Notes: a model not told the origin generated them from the sequence alone. A DNA stretch of 21,353 bases from an uncultured Sulfitobacter sp. (GCA_937923365.1 CALAIJ010000228.1:1-21353), one strand, 5' to 3'. Counted from the stretch's first letter, positions 7,183-15,957 are shown. Numbers and translations are program-made.

Positions 7183-7301
7183 GTGGTTCCTCCCGTTTGA
7201 GTTGCTTTGTCAATTAATGAGACTTTTTGTTTCAAAAAAGGCTAGTATGAAAACGGTCACCTGTATAGACTTTTCTTTAAGCAGGTCAGGGAAACTTCAA
7301 T
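7183..7301. promoter_or_regulatory. AT-rich divergent control region between dctP and the GMC gene
   Basis: This 119-bp gap is much richer in A+T than its surroundings and separates two divergent transcription units. At 7223-7240 there is a near-perfect inverted repeat, CTTTTTG and CAAAAAAG around TTT, the size and type of site bound by IclR-family dimers. TAGTAT (7243-7248) and TATAGA (about 7264) are possible -10 elements for the GMC side. Exact promoters cannot be fixed by eye. Confidence 0.5.
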
Positions 7302-8903
7302 ATGGACGCTGATTTTATCGTTGTGGGGGCTGGTTCGGCCGGTTGCGTCGTTGCCAACAGGCTAAGCGCCGACCCCAAGAATAAGGTGATTCTGCTCGAA
7401 GCGGGGGGCCGTGACTGGAACCCGTGGATCCATATCCCTGTCGGTTACTTCAAGACCATCCACAATCCCACCGTCGACTGGTGCTACAAAACCGAGCCTG
7501 ATCCGGGCCTCAATGGCCGCTCTATCGAATGGCCCCGTGGCAAGGTTCTGGGCGGCTCCTCTTCGCTTAACGGGTTGTTGTATGTTCGGGGGCAGCCACA
7601 AGACTACGATCGCTGGCGCCAGATGGGCAACGAAGGCTGGGCATGGGACGATGTTCTACCCTTGTTCAAACGCGCCGAAAACAACGAGCGGGGTGCGGAT
7701 GAATTCCATGGCGATCAAGGCCCGTTGTCGGTTTCCAACATGCGCATCCAGCGCCCGATCACGGACGCTTGGGTGGCCGCCGCGCAAGCTGCCGGCTACA
7801 AGTTCAACCCTGACTACAACGGGGCCGATCAGGAAGGCGTAGGCTTTTTCCAGCTTACCTCGCGCAACGGTCGGCGGTGCTCTGCTGCGGTCGCCTACCT
7901 GAACCCGGCGCGTGCGCGTGACAACCTTGAGATCGTGACCCATGCACAGGTAGATCGCGTGATTGTCGAAGACGGTGTCGCCAAGGCGGTCGTCTACACG
8001 GATCGCTCCGGCACCGAACAAACCGTACGCGCAAACCGCGAGATCATTCTGTGCGGCGGGGCCATCAACTCCCCTCAACTGCTGATGCTTTCAGGTATCG
8101 GGGAGGCGGATCAACTGGCCGGTCACGGGATCAAAGTGCATAAGGATTTGCCCGGTGTCGGCAAGAACATGCAGGACCACCTGCAGGCGCGACTGGTCTA
8201 CAAAACCCACGAGCCGACGCTGAATGACGAAGTCTCAAGCCTCTTTGGTCAAGCCAAAATCGGTCTCAAGTACATGATGTTCCGCTCAGGGCCCATGACG
8301 ATGGCCGCCAGCCTTGCCACGGGTTTTCTCAAAACCCGCGAAGATCTGGACACGCCTGACATCCAGTTCCACGTGCAGCCCTTGTCCGCTGAAAACCCCG
8401 GCAAAGGCGCCGACAAGTTCTCGGCCTTCACCATGTCGGTCTGCCAGCTGCGCCCTGAAAGCAAAGGCGAGATTCGTCTCAATTCGGCCAAACCGCGTGA
8501 CTACCCCAAGATCATTCCCAACTACCTGTCCACAAAGACCGATTGCGACACCATCGTCGAAGGCGTCAACATCGCCCGCCGGATTGCGCGCAACGCGCCT
8601 CTGACCTCCAAGATCTCCGAGGAGTTCCGCCCCAATCCCGATCTTCCGATGGACGACTACGATCAAACGCTGGACTGGGCGCGCAACAATACCGCGTCGA
8701 TCTATCACCCGACAGGCACCTGCAAAATGGGGTCCGACAAGGGTTCCGTTGTGGATGCGCGGCTGCGAGTACATGGTATCAAAGGCCTGCGGGTTGCCGA
8801 TTGCTCGATCATGCCGGAAATCGTGTCGGGCAACACCAACGCACCTGCGATCATGATTGGCGAAAAGGCCAGCGACCTGATCCTGGAAGACACCCGCGCC
8901 TGA
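7302..8903 (+). CDS. GMC-family FAD-dependent alcohol dehydrogenase
   Basis: This 533-residue protein has typical GMC oxidoreductase length. The N-terminal FAD-binding Rossmann motif is [20 protein letters not shown], ending in an acidic ribose contact (LLEAGGRD). GMC signature 1 lies around [19 protein letters not shown], and signature 2 is [16 protein letters not shown]. The catalytic pair is His469 (HPTGTCKMG) and Asn513 ([10 protein letters not shown]), 44 residues apart as in choline oxidase. It would oxidise a primary alcohol or polyol to an aldehyde or acid. It has no signal peptide, so it should act in the cytoplasm on an imported substrate. It diverges from dctP, arguing that the TRAP substrate is, or is converted to, its alcohol. 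Choline itself is unlikely since no aldehyde dehydrogenase or BCCT transporter is adjacent. An AGGGA ribosome site precedes the ATG. Confidence 0.93.
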   Translation: MDADFIVVGAGSAGCVVANRLSADPKNKVILLEAGGRDWNPWIHIPVGYFKTIHNPTVDWCYKTEPDPGLNGRSIEWPRGKVLGGSSSLNGLLYVRGQPQDYDRWRQMGNEGWAWDDVLPLFKRAENNERGADEFHGDQGPLSVSNMRIQRPITDAWVAAAQAAGYKFNPDYNGADQEGVGFFQLTSRNGRRCSAAVAYLNPARARDNLEIVTHAQVDRVIVEDGVAKAVVYTDRSGTEQTVRANREIILCGGAINSPQLLMLSGIGEADQLAGHGIKVHKDLPGVGKNMQDHLQARLVYKTHEPTLNDEVSSLFGQAKIGLKYMMFRSGPMTMAASLATGFLKTREDLDTPDIQFHVQPLSAENPGKGADKFSAFTMSVCQLRPESKGEIRLNSAKPRDYPKIIPNYLSTKTDCDTIVEGVNIARRIARNAPLTSKISEEFRPNPDLPMDDYDQTLDWARNNTASIYHPTGTCKMGSDKGSVVDARLRVHGIKGLRVADCSIMPEIVSGNTNAPAIMIGEKASDLILEDTRA

Positions 8904-8976
8904 AGTCCTTCTGGTCCGGTGGGCCTGAAGCCCTCCCCCGTTCCACACAGACCAGAACCCGCGACGGGTCCCGTAA

Positions 8977-8995
8977 GGTGGGCATCCTGCCCACC
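8977..8995. terminator. Hairpin between convergent GMC and racemase genes
   Basis: Perfect 7-bp arms GGTGGGC and GCCCACC surround ATCCT. A second small palindrome, ACGGG-T-CCCGT, lies at 8964-8974. There is no long T-run on either side, so this may be a weak bidirectional terminator or a copy of a dispersed GGTGGGC/GCCCACC intergenic repeat. Confidence 0.5.
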
Positions 8996-9003
8996 AAACC
9001 CCT

Positions 9004-9696
9004 TTAGAAAGTCCTTGGCGCCAAGGCCTCGTGAAACCAACGCAAGTAGGTCGAAACGGAATAGACCGGACGTTTCACGGCACGTGCAATGTCAGCGGCA
9101 TAGGGCACCATGTTGGTGCATTCCAGCAGCACCGCGCCCACGTCGGGGTTCTCTGTTACCAGCTTGGTAGCGTTGGCCACCATATCACGCCGCGCCTGTG
9201 CTACATCCAGTTCTGGCACGTTGTCCAGAATAGTCCGCGCAAAGCCTGTGTCATCCACACCTTGCACGGGCGTGCCTTCTGGCACGCCTGCCACTGCCAA
9301 GTGCTCTGGGCTCAACGTACGGGCAGAAATCGTGAGGATGCCAATCCGCTGGTCCGGCGCCAGCGTAGGCAGGATCATCGGCGCCTGCTCAAGCGAGGAC
9401 GCGGCCACTGGCACGCCCAGTTCCTTGGCAAGACGCGGGCGGATCAAGGCAAGAAAACCGCAAGTCGTTGCAATCCCCGTGCACCCCTGCGCAACAAGGT
9501 CTTTGCCTGCGGCGATGAAGGCTTGCACAAAAGGCTCCACATCCTCGCAGACAACAGCCTGCGGTGTCGCACCGGGCACGACTGCAAATTTCACCGGGAA
9601 CGGCCATGTGACCGGATTGCCGATGTCGCCCGCGATACGCGGGAACCGGCTGTCGAGCATCAAGATCCCAAGTCGTGCTGGTTCATCCAAAGCCAT
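9004..9696 (-). CDS. Aspartate/glutamate racemase-family protein
   Basis: From the ATG at 9696 the protein has 230 residues. This start is preferred over an upstream one at 9825 because an AAGG ribosome site precedes it and the family N-terminus ([12 protein letters not shown]) begins here. The two catalytic cysteines of cofactor-independent racemases are present: Cys79 in [11 protein letters not shown] and Cys193 in [11 protein letters not shown]. Related enzymes racemise aspartate, glutamate or hydantoins by two-cysteine proton transfer. It diverges from the BASS/pxp operon across a 131-bp region holding an inverted repeat. It could therefore interconvert D- and L-forms of glutamate or of 5-oxoproline-related compounds. 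The substrate is inferred only. Confidence 0.85.
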   Translation of the reverse strand: MALDEPARLGILMLDSRFPRIAGDIGNPVTWPFPVKFAVVPGATPQAVVCEDVEPFVQAFIAAGKDLVAQGCTGIATTCGFLALIRPRLAKELGVPVAASSLEQAPMILPTLAPDQRIGILTISARTLSPEHLAVAGVPEGTPVQGVDDTGFARTILDNVPELDVAQARRDMVANATKLVTENPDVGAVLLECTNMVPYAADIARAVKRPVYSVSTYLRWFHEALAPRTF

Positions 9697-9708
9697 GCCA
9701 GTGCCTTT

Positions 9709-9728
9709 CGTTCTGCGCTGACAGAACG
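9709..9728. promoter_or_regulatory. Inverted repeat in the racemase/BASS divergent region
   Basis: Perfect 7-bp arms CGTTCTG and CAGAACG are separated by six bases, centred about 22 bp upstream of the racemase start. The arm spacing suits a dimeric repressor. No regulator gene is adjacent, so the binding protein is unknown. Confidence 0.45.
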
Positions 9729-9827
9729 CTGCACCAAATGCCCGCCGTTTGGCAACGCTTGTTACACGCACTGCGCATTTGTGCAAAACTGTCAGGAACC
9801 CCAAGGGAATCAACGGAGACGCCACTC

Positions 9828-9869
9828 ATGCCCAATGCCTTCATGCTGCCGCAGCATCGTGCGGGATGA
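9828..9869 (+). CDS. Possible 13-residue leader peptide before the BASS gene
   Basis: An ATG at 9828 preceded by GGAGA at good distance opens a frame reading MPNAFMLPQHRAG and then TGA. It ends six bases before the transporter ATG at 9876, whose own ribosome site is weaker. It may feed ribosomes to the downstream gene or act as a regulatory leader. No homologue is recognised; chance is possible. Confidence 0.3.
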   Translation: MPNAFMLPQHRAG

Positions 9870-9875
9870 TCTGGC

Positions 9876-10814
9876 ATGATCAAACGCCTGCTATGGCTGG
9901 CCTCGACCCATGCGCGGCTTTGCCTGATCGCGGGACTGGCGGGCGGTCTGCTGCTGCCGGAATTGGCGGCGGCGATGGTGCCGTGGTTGCCCCATATGGT
10001 GGCCGCTCTGCTGGCCACCACCGCCCTGCGCATTGGCGCAGGCGCTGTGCGTGTTGCAGCGGGCGATCTGCGCTGGGGGCTGGCGGCGGTACTGGTGCTG
10101 CAAATGGGTGGCCCTTTGGTGCTCTTCGCCCTGCTTTGGGGGGCCGGCGTGCAGGACACGCCTGCCGCACTGGCCATCCTGCTGACCTCTGCCGCGCCTG
10201 CGATTACGGGCAGCGTCAATCTTGCGCTGATGATGCGGCTGGATGGTGCGCGCATGATGCAGGTGCTGGTGCTGGGCACCGCGCTCTTTCCCCTGACGGT
10301 ACTGCCGGTCCTCGCGCTGTTGCCGCACCTTGGTCCGGCGGGCGACGTGGTCATGGCTGCCTTGCGCCTGTTGGTGGTGATCGTGCTTGCAGCGGCTGTG
10401 GGCTTTGGCCTGCGGGCATGGTTGTTTCCTACGCCTACCGAAGGTCAGATCAAGGCGCTCGACGGGCTGTCGGTGCTGGCGTTCTCGGTCATCGTGATTG
10501 GCCTGATGGCCGCCCTGACACCTGCCCTCAAGACCGACCCTTGGGCCGTGGCGCGCTGGGGGCTACTGGCCTTTGCAATTGGCTACGGGCTGCAACTGCT
10601 GACACTTCTGGTCTTGCGCCGCACGCCCGCGCGTCCGGTGGCGGGGCTGTTGGCGATTGGCGCGGGCAACCGGAACATCGCGATCTTCCTTGTTGCCCTT
10701 CCGCCGGAGGTGATCGCACCCCTGATGATCTTTATCGGCTGCTGGCAACTGCCGATGTATCTGACCCCGCTGCTGCTGCCGCGCCTCTACACTTGGGCCT
10801 TGCGCGATGACTGA
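9876..10814 (+). CDS. BASS-family (bile acid:sodium symporter-like) transporter
   Basis: This 312-residue protein has about nine or ten hydrophobic segments and the BASS/SBF signatures LTSAAPAITGSVNLALMMRL and, in the second half, LLAIGAGNRNIAIFLVALP. In BASS proteins polar residues in broken helices 4 and 9 bind sodium. Members carry bile acids, pyruvate, pantothenate and other organic anions across the inner membrane. The last eight bases overlap the start of pxpB, so it is in the same operon as 5-oxoprolinase, and its natural candidate substrate is 5-oxoproline. Pxp operons more often carry NRAMP-like or DUF969/DUF979 transporters, so the BASS pairing is notable. Substrate is inferred from context. 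Confidence 0.85.
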   Translation: MIKRLLWLASTHARLCLIAGLAGGLLLPELAAAMVPWLPHMVAALLATTALRIGAGAVRVAAGDLRWGLAAVLVLQMGGPLVLFALLWGAGVQDTPAALAILLTSAAPAITGSVNLALMMRLDGARMMQVLVLGTALFPLTVLPVLALLPHLGPAGDVVMAALRLLVVIVLAAAVGFGLRAWLFPTPTEGQIKALDGLSVLAFSVIVIGLMAALTPALKTDPWAVARWGLLAFAIGYGLQLLTLLVLRRTPARPVAGLLAIGAGNRNIAIFLVALPPEVIAPLMIFIGCWQLPMYLTPLLLPRLYTWALRDD

Positions 10815-11544
10815 CCTGCCACGCATCCGCACCGTCGGCCTTTCAGGCCTGCTGGTCACCTTTGCCGACAAGATGGAGGAGCCCGCCAACCGCGCCGCTC
10901 TCGCCTTTCGCGCGGCTGTCGCGGCACAGGACTGGCCCGAGGTGGTCGAGGTTTCCACCTCCCTCGTCTCTACATTCATCGAAGTCGATCTGGCCGCCGT
11001 GCCCATCGACACGATAACGGACCGTCTGGAAGAACTGCTGCGAACCCGCGACTGGCTGCAAGCGGCGCTGCCTGAGGGGCGCACGTTGTGGCACGTCCCC
11101 ACCGTCTACGGCACCGACCTAGCCCCGCAACTGGAGGAAGCCGCCGCATTGGCAGGCGTCGATCCCGATACCGCGATCGCAGAGCTGTCCAGCGCCCGTG
11201 TGCGCGTATTGACCATCGGCTTTGCCCCTGGCCAGCCTTACATGGGAGAGTTAAGCGAGACCTGGAACATCCCCCGCCAAGAAGGGCTGACGCCCTCAGT
11301 GCCACCCGGATCGCTGGTGATCGCCATCCGGCAATTGATTATCTTTACGACCCATTCACCCACAGGCTGGCGCCACATCGGACAGACCGCGTGGGAGAAC
11401 TTTCGCCCCTCACAACAGGACCCTTTTGCGCTGTCCCCGGGCGATGAGCTGACGTTTCCCTCTGTGTCGCGTGCTGAACTGCTCAAGATCAAGGACCAGG
11501 ACACATCCGGTGCAGGTGGTGCCACGTCCGAGGCGTTGTCATGA
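10807..11544 (+). CDS. pxpB: 5-oxoprolinase subunit PxpB (KipI family)
   Basis: This 245-residue protein has PxpB/KipI length. Family features include the N-terminal VGLSGLLVTFADKM segment and EVVEVSTSLVSTFIEVD, then VLTIGFAPGQPYMGEL and PSVPPGSLVIAIRQLIIFTT. With PxpA and PxpC it forms the ATP-dependent prokaryotic 5-oxoprolinase that opens pyroglutamate to L-glutamate in the cytoplasm. The older name KipI comes from the Bacillus inhibitor of sporulation kinase A, a role not expected here. The start overlaps the transporter end by eight bases and the stop overlaps pxpC by four (ATGA), showing tight coupling. Confidence 0.93.
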   Translation: MTDLPRIRTVGLSGLLVTFADKMEEPANRAALAFRAAVAAQDWPEVVEVSTSLVSTFIEVDLAAVPIDTITDRLEELLRTRDWLQAALPEGRTLWHVPTVYGTDLAPQLEEAAALAGVDPDTAIAELSSARVRVLTIGFAPGQPYMGELSETWNIPRQEGLTPSVPPGSLVIAIRQLIIFTTHSPTGWRHIGQTAWENFRPSQQDPFALSPGDELTFPSVSRAELLKIKDQDTSGAGGATSEALS

Positions 11545-12566
11545 GCGTGCTGCGTATTCTTTCAGGCGGCCCGCAGCTTAGCGTGCAAGACGCCGGACGC
11601 CCCGGCTATCGCAGCCAGGGTCTGACGGTGGCAGGGGCCATGGACCTGACGGCCCTGCACGAAGGTGCTGCCCTGTTGCGGCAATCTCCGACCATGGCGG
11701 CGATTGAAATGGCAGGCAGTGGCGGGGTGTTCACCGCAGACCGTGACACACGCATTGCACTGACAGGGGCGGTGATGGCCACAAACATCGACGGGACAGC
11801 CTTGGCATGGAACGCAAGCCATCTGTTGCCCGCAGGCGCGCGACTGACCATCGGTGGTGCGCAGACAGGCAGCTACGGGTATTTGCACCTAGGTGGCGGC
11901 GTGAACACCGCACCCGTGATGAACGCCCGCGCCACTCACCTGCGGGCAGGGATCGGTGCGGCTTTGCAGTCCGGCGATACGGTGCCCATCGGAGATGATG
12001 CAGGCACAGACATCGGAATGGGCCTGATACCTGACAGCCGCTTTGATGGCGGCACGTTGCGCTGCGTGTCTTCGATGCAGACAAGCTCCTTTGCGGCGGA
12101 CGTGCTGGCGCGGTTCGAAGCAACGGCCTTTGCCCGCGACCCCCGTGCCAACCGCATGGGCGTGCGCATGGACCCGGACGGCGACGGGTTCGCGACCCAA
12201 GGCGCCCTAAGCATCGTGTCCGAAGTCACCGTGCCCGGAGACATCCAGCTGACCGGCGATGGCGCGCCTTTTGTGCTGATGTGCGAGTGCCAGACCACAG
12301 GCGGCTACCCGCGGATCGGCACAGTGATCCCCTGCGATCTGCCGCGCGTGGCGCAGGCCCCTGCGGGGGCACCGATCCGGTTTACCTTCATCGATATGCA
12401 CGCCGCGATAGAGATCCAGCGCCGCCATGAGGCAATGCTCAAGGCCCTGCCGCGCGCCGCGGCACCCCGCGTACGCAACCCTGCGGACATAGGTGACCTT
12501 CTAAGCTATCAACTCATCAGTGGTGCCATCTCTGCTGATGCCGACCCTTACGCAAAGGATACGTGA
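11541..12566 (+). CDS. pxpC: 5-oxoprolinase subunit PxpC (KipA, biotin-dependent carboxyltransferase fold)
   Basis: This 341-residue protein has full PxpC length. The family N-terminus is obvious (VLRILSGGPQLSVQDAGRPG, then GAMDLTALHEGAAL). GYLHLGGGVNTAPVM and the C-terminal segment TTGGYPRIGTVIPCDLPRVA follow. It is the partner of PxpB in the catalytic complex. Its fold resembles the carboxyltransferase part of urea carboxylase and allophanate enzymes, but no biotin carrier domain is present. The start overlaps the pxpB stop by four bases, and pxpA begins three bases after its stop. Confidence 0.93.
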   Translation: MSVLRILSGGPQLSVQDAGRPGYRSQGLTVAGAMDLTALHEGAALLRQSPTMAAIEMAGSGGVFTADRDTRIALTGAVMATNIDGTALAWNASHLLPAGARLTIGGAQTGSYGYLHLGGGVNTAPVMNARATHLRAGIGAALQSGDTVPIGDDAGTDIGMGLIPDSRFDGGTLRCVSSMQTSSFAADVLARFEATAFARDPRANRMGVRMDPDGDGFATQGALSIVSEVTVPGDIQLTGDGAPFVLMCECQTTGGYPRIGTVIPCDLPRVAQAPAGAPIRFTFIDMHAAIEIQRRHEAMLKALPRAAAPRVRNPADIGDLLSYQLISGAISADADPYAKDT

Positions 12567-12569
12567 ACC

Positions 12570-13340
12570 ATGCCATTTGTCGATCTGAACGCCGATATGG
12601 GCGAGAGCTTTGGCCCCTGGAGTATGGGCGATGACGCCGCCCTGCTAAAGATTGTCACCTCTGCCAATATCGCTTGTGGCGGACATGCCGGCGATGCGGA
12701 TGTGATGGCGGCAACGATGACCTTGGCGCATGGGAACGGCGTAGGGATCGGTGCGCATCCGGGCTTTATGGATATCGCAGGCTTTGGCCGGAACCGCATG
12801 AACGTGCCGCGGGCGACACTGCAAAACCAGATCAGATATCAAGTGGCCGCAAGCGTGGGCATGGCGCGTAGTGTCGGCGCCGAAGTGCGACATCTCAAGC
12901 TGCATGGTGCATTGTCCAACATGTCGTCAGAAGACGAGGGCCTGGCCCACGACCTTTACGAGGCCGCGCTAAGCGTGGCGCCTGATCTGATCGTCATGGT
13001 GCTGGCCGCGACCGCCCAGCAAGACGCGGTGCGCAAGCTGGGCTGCGCATGGGCCGGAGAGATATTCGCCGACCGCGCTTACAACGACGATGCAACGCTG
13101 GTGGACCGCTCCCTGCCCGGCGCGGTGATTCACGACGCGGCACTGGCAGGCAAGCGCATGGTCGATATGGTGCAAGCGGGGGCGATCATCACGGAATCCG
13201 GCAAGCATATCCCGACACAGATCGACACAATCTGTTTGCACGGGGACACCGCAGAGGCCGTGCAGATCGCGGGTTCTGTGCGTGATGCCCTCAAGACAGC
13301 AGGCATCGAACTGCGCTGTTTCGAAGGCCACAAAGGCTAA
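12570..13340 (+). CDS. pxpA: 5-oxoprolinase subunit PxpA (LamB/YcsF family)
   Basis: This 256-residue protein carries unmistakable LamB/YcsF motifs: DLNADMGESFGPW at the N-terminus, SANIACGGHAGD, GAHPGFMDIAGFGRN, LKLHGALSNM, EIFADRAYNDDATLVDRSLP and ICLHGDTAEAV. These Asp and His residues line the active site of the TIM-barrel-like subunit. It completes the pxpB-pxpC-pxpA set, so the operon should encode active 5-oxoprolinase. Its last four bases overlap the convergent cueR stop; no terminator hairpin is obvious between them. Confidence 0.95.
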   Translation: MPFVDLNADMGESFGPWSMGDDAALLKIVTSANIACGGHAGDADVMAATMTLAHGNGVGIGAHPGFMDIAGFGRNRMNVPRATLQNQIRYQVAASVGMARSVGAEVRHLKLHGALSNMSSEDEGLAHDLYEAALSVAPDLIVMVLAATAQQDAVRKLGCAWAGEIFADRAYNDDATLVDRSLPGAVIHDAALAGKRMVDMVQAGAIITESGKHIPTQIDTICLHGDTAEAVQIAGSVRDALKTAGIELRCFEGHKG

Positions 13341-13726
13341 GGCGTATTGCCCAGTTTGCGCAGGATCGGACAATCGGGACGGTCATTGCCTTGGCAGGCC
13401 TGAACCAGCGTGGACAGCGTTTCGCGCATGGCCGCTAGATCGGCGATCTTGGCCTCGATCCGCGAAAGATGTTCTTGCGCAAGGCTGCGCACATCGCTGC
13501 TGGCGCGGTCTGTGTCCTCCCACAAGGCCAGCAAGCGGCGGCAATCCTCAATGGAAAAGCCCAGGGCTCGAGCGCGGCTGAGGAATGTCAGCTTGTGGAC
13601 GTCCTGATCGGAAAAACTGCGGTAGCCGTTGTCGCCACGTGCGGGGCGGACAAGACCGATGTCTTCGTAATAGCGGATCGTCTTGGCAGGCAGGCCCGCC
13701 CGTTTGGCAACTTGGGAAATGTTCAT
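13337..13726 (-). CDS. cueR: MerR-family copper-responsive regulator (CueR-like)
   Basis: From the ATG at 13726 the protein has 129 residues. The upstream extension is rejected because it lies inside copA and the MerR HTH starts at once (MNISQVAKRAGLPAKTIRYY). After the dimer helix comes the metal loop with Cys111 and Cys119 in CQGNDRPDCPI. This matches the two-cysteine Cu(I)/Ag(I)/Au(I) site of CueR, with seven residues between the cysteines. CueR twists a promoter with an overlong spacer to activate copper export genes. It begins six bases after the copA stop on the same strand, so copA and cueR form one operon under a CueR-type promoter (autoregulated). Confidence 0.92.
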   Translation of the reverse strand: MNISQVAKRAGLPAKTIRYYEDIGLVRPARGDNGYRSFSDQDVHKLTFLSRARALGFSIEDCRRLLALWEDTDRASSDVRSLAQEHLSRIEAKIADLAAMRETLSTLVQACQGNDRPDCPILRKLGNTP

Positions 13727-13731
13727 CCAGT

Positions 13732-15957
13732 CTACCCCGCCCAGCGCAGGCGTAGCGCGTTGCTTAAGACAAAGACGCTGGACAAGGCCATCGCCCCCGC
13801 TGCCAGCATCGGCGAAAGTTGCAGACCCCAAAGAGGGTACAAGAGCCCCGCAGCCACAGGGATCAACAGCACGTTATATCCAAAGGCCCAGAACAGGTTC
13901 TGGCGAATGTTCCGCATGGTTTGGCGGCTGATGTTCAACGCGGTTGACGCGCCACGCGGATCGCCCGACATCAGCACAACGTCCGCCGCTTCAATCGCCA
14001 CGTCCGTCCCTGTGCCGATGGCAATGCCGACATCCGCAGCCGCAAGGGCGGGGGCATCGTTGATACCGTCCCCCACAAAGGCCGTCTTGCCGCGCGCCTG
14101 AAGGGCTGCCAATGCGTCTACTTTGCCTTCGGGCAAGACGCCCGCGATGACGTGGTGGATGCCCAGTTTGGCGGCCAGCGCGTCGGAGGCCTGCTGCGTG
14201 TCACCACTGATAAGCGCGACGTTGATGCCCGCTTGGGTCAGGCGCGTTACAGCCTCTGCCGCCTGTGGCTTTACAGGGTCGGACACTGCCAGCACCCCGG
14301 CCATCTGCCCGTCGATGGCCACAAAGACGGGCGTTTTGATTTGGCTGGCAAAGAGGTCTGCTTGCGCGGCATGCACACCAAGGTCGATGCCTTCACGGGT
14401 CATCAGCCGGGCAGTGCCTGCCAGAACGTGACGTTCTGCAATGACCGCTTCGGCACCCATACCAGTATGTGAGGCGAATTGCTTTGCGTCCGAAAGCGCA
14501 GCACCCTTTGACGTCGCAGCAGCGCAAATTGCGCTGGCAACGGGATGTTCGGACAGTGCCTCTACCGAGGCGACGAGGCCCAAGACCTCCGCTTCGTCAA
14601 AGCCATCCGACAGCGCGATATCTGTCAGCGCGGGTTTGCCCTCGGTCAGGGTGCCGGTCTTGTCAAAGGCCACCCAAGCGACTTCTTGCAAGGCCTGCAA
14701 TGCGTCGCCTTGGCGAAACAACACACCACGCTCTGCCGCGCGCCCTGTGCCCACCATGATGGAGGTCGGGGTGGCCAGACCCATCGCACAGGGGCAAGCA
14801 ATGATCAGTACTGCCACACCTGATACCAGCGCCAATCCCAACGCGGGTGAAGGACCGAACGCCAGCCATGTCAGCACTGTCAGCGCAGCAATTGCCATCA
14901 CGATCGGGACAAAGACCAAGGTGATGCGGTTGACCAGATCCTGAACGGGAAGACGCGCACCTTGGGCATCCTCGACCATCTGGATGATCCGCGCAAGCGC
15001 TGTATCCTCGCCCACGGCTTCCGCGCGGAAGGTGAACGCCCCTGTGCCGTTGATCGTGCCCGCCTTGACGGCCATGCCGACTGTCCGCTCTACGGGCATC
15101 GGCTCTCCGGTGAACATGGCCTCGTCGACGAAACTTTGCCCGTGGGTCAGGGTGCCGTCTACGGGCACGGCCTCTCCGGGGCGGACGTGGACCATGTCGC
15201 CAACGCGAATATCCGCCACGGCGATCTGTTGTTCGGTGCCATCGCGGGTGATGCGGGCCTCTTTGGGTGCAAGGTTGATCAGCTTGGAGATCGCCTCTCC
15301 GGTGCGGCCCTTGGCGCGGGCCTCCAGCAGGCGGCCCAACAGGATCAGCGTCACAATGACGGCCGCTGCTTCGAAATAGAGGGCCGCCGTGCCCGCAGGC
15401 AACAGGGAGGGCGCGAACAGCGACAGGGTAGAGAACCCCCACGCCGCCGAGGTGCCCAGCACCACCAGCGCGTTCATGTCAGGCGCCATGCGCGCAAAGC
15501 TCTTGAGGCCCGTTTGGAAGAACCCCAAGCCGGGCCATGCCAGGACCAGGGTCGTCAGGGCAAACTGGATCAGGCCACTGGTCTGCAACCCGATGCTGCG
15601 GGCGATGGCATGGTGGAACGCGGGGAAAAGATGTCCACCCATTTCCAGAACGACTACTGGCAGTGTCAGCGCCATTGCGATCAGAAATCGACGCGCCAGA
15701 CCTGTGTGATCTTCTCCAGCCACACGCGCACCCGCTTGGGCACGCACCGCAATCGGGTAGCCCGCCGCATCCGCCGCCGCGTGTAGGGCATCAAGGGGAG
15801 TGTCGGCTGAAACCTCTACCCGCGCGGTGGCGTTGGACAGGTTCACATGAGCAAGCACGACGCCTTCGACCGCTGCCAACGCCTTTTCCGCACGGCCCGC
15901 GCAGGCCCCGCAGGACAGGCCGCTGACATCGAAGGTATGGGTGGTGGCAGCAGACAT
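13732..15957 (-). CDS. copA: Copper-exporting P1B-type ATPase
   Basis: From the ATG at 15957 (AAGGG ribosome site seven bases before it) the protein has 741 residues. An in-frame ATG nine codons upstream is less well placed. One N-terminal heavy-metal domain has the Cys16/Cys19 pair (GLSCGACAGR). The transmembrane metal site CPC is at residues 388-390 (IIACPCAMGLATP). Asp432 in DKTGT is the phosphorylated residue, His471-Pro472 is the nucleotide-domain HP motif, and GDGINDAPALAAADVGIAIG is the hinge. The YN of FWAFGYN and the MALSS segment near the end are Cu(I) ligands of the P1B-1 class. It exports Cu(I) from the cytoplasm across the inner membrane, and is followed by cueR. Confidence 0.96.
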   Translation of the reverse strand: MSAATTHTFDVSGLSCGACAGRAEKALAAVEGVVLAHVNLSNATARVEVSADTPLDALHAAADAAGYPIAVRAQAGARVAGEDHTGLARRFLIAMALTLPVVVLEMGGHLFPAFHHAIARSIGLQTSGLIQFALTTLVLAWPGLGFFQTGLKSFARMAPDMNALVVLGTSAAWGFSTLSLFAPSLLPAGTAALYFEAAAVIVTLILLGRLLEARAKGRTGEAISKLINLAPKEARITRDGTEQQIAVADIRVGDMVHVRPGEAVPVDGTLTHGQSFVDEAMFTGEPMPVERTVGMAVKAGTINGTGAFTFRAEAVGEDTALARIIQMVEDAQGARLPVQDLVNRITLVFVPIVMAIAALTVLTWLAFGPSPALGLALVSGVAVLIIACPCAMGLATPTSIMVGTGRAAERGVLFRQGDALQALQEVAWVAFDKTGTLTEGKPALTDIALSDGFDEAEVLGLVASVEALSEHPVASAICAAATSKGAALSDAKQFASHTGMGAEAVIAERHVLAGTARLMTREGIDLGVHAAQADLFASQIKTPVFVAIDGQMAGVLAVSDPVKPQAAEAVTRLTQAGINVALISGDTQQASDALAAKLGIHHVIAGVLPEGKVDALAALQARGKTAFVGDGINDAPALAAADVGIAIGTGTDVAIEAADVVLMSGDPRGASTALNISRQTMRNIRQNLFWAFGYNVLLIPVAAGLLYPLWGLQLSPMLAAGAMALSSVFVLSNALRLRWAG

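Noticed and set aside
7302..8903. GMC gene as choline dehydrogenase betA
   Set aside because: No betaine aldehyde dehydrogenase, BetI or choline transporter is adjacent; the TRAP/IclR context points elsewhere, so only the family is called.
8286..8948. 220-codon frame opposite the GMC dehydrogenase end
   Set aside because: It overlaps the catalytic C-terminus of a clear family member and resembles no family.
9697..9825. N-terminal extension of the racemase from an upstream ATG at 9825
   Set aside because: The extra 43 residues are Arg/Cys-rich without family similarity and would cover the inverted repeat and control region. The ATG at 9696 has a ribosome site.
13727..13831. 35-residue extension of CueR into copA
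   Set aside because: MerR proteins start directly at the HTH, and the extension is the copA 3' end in another frame.
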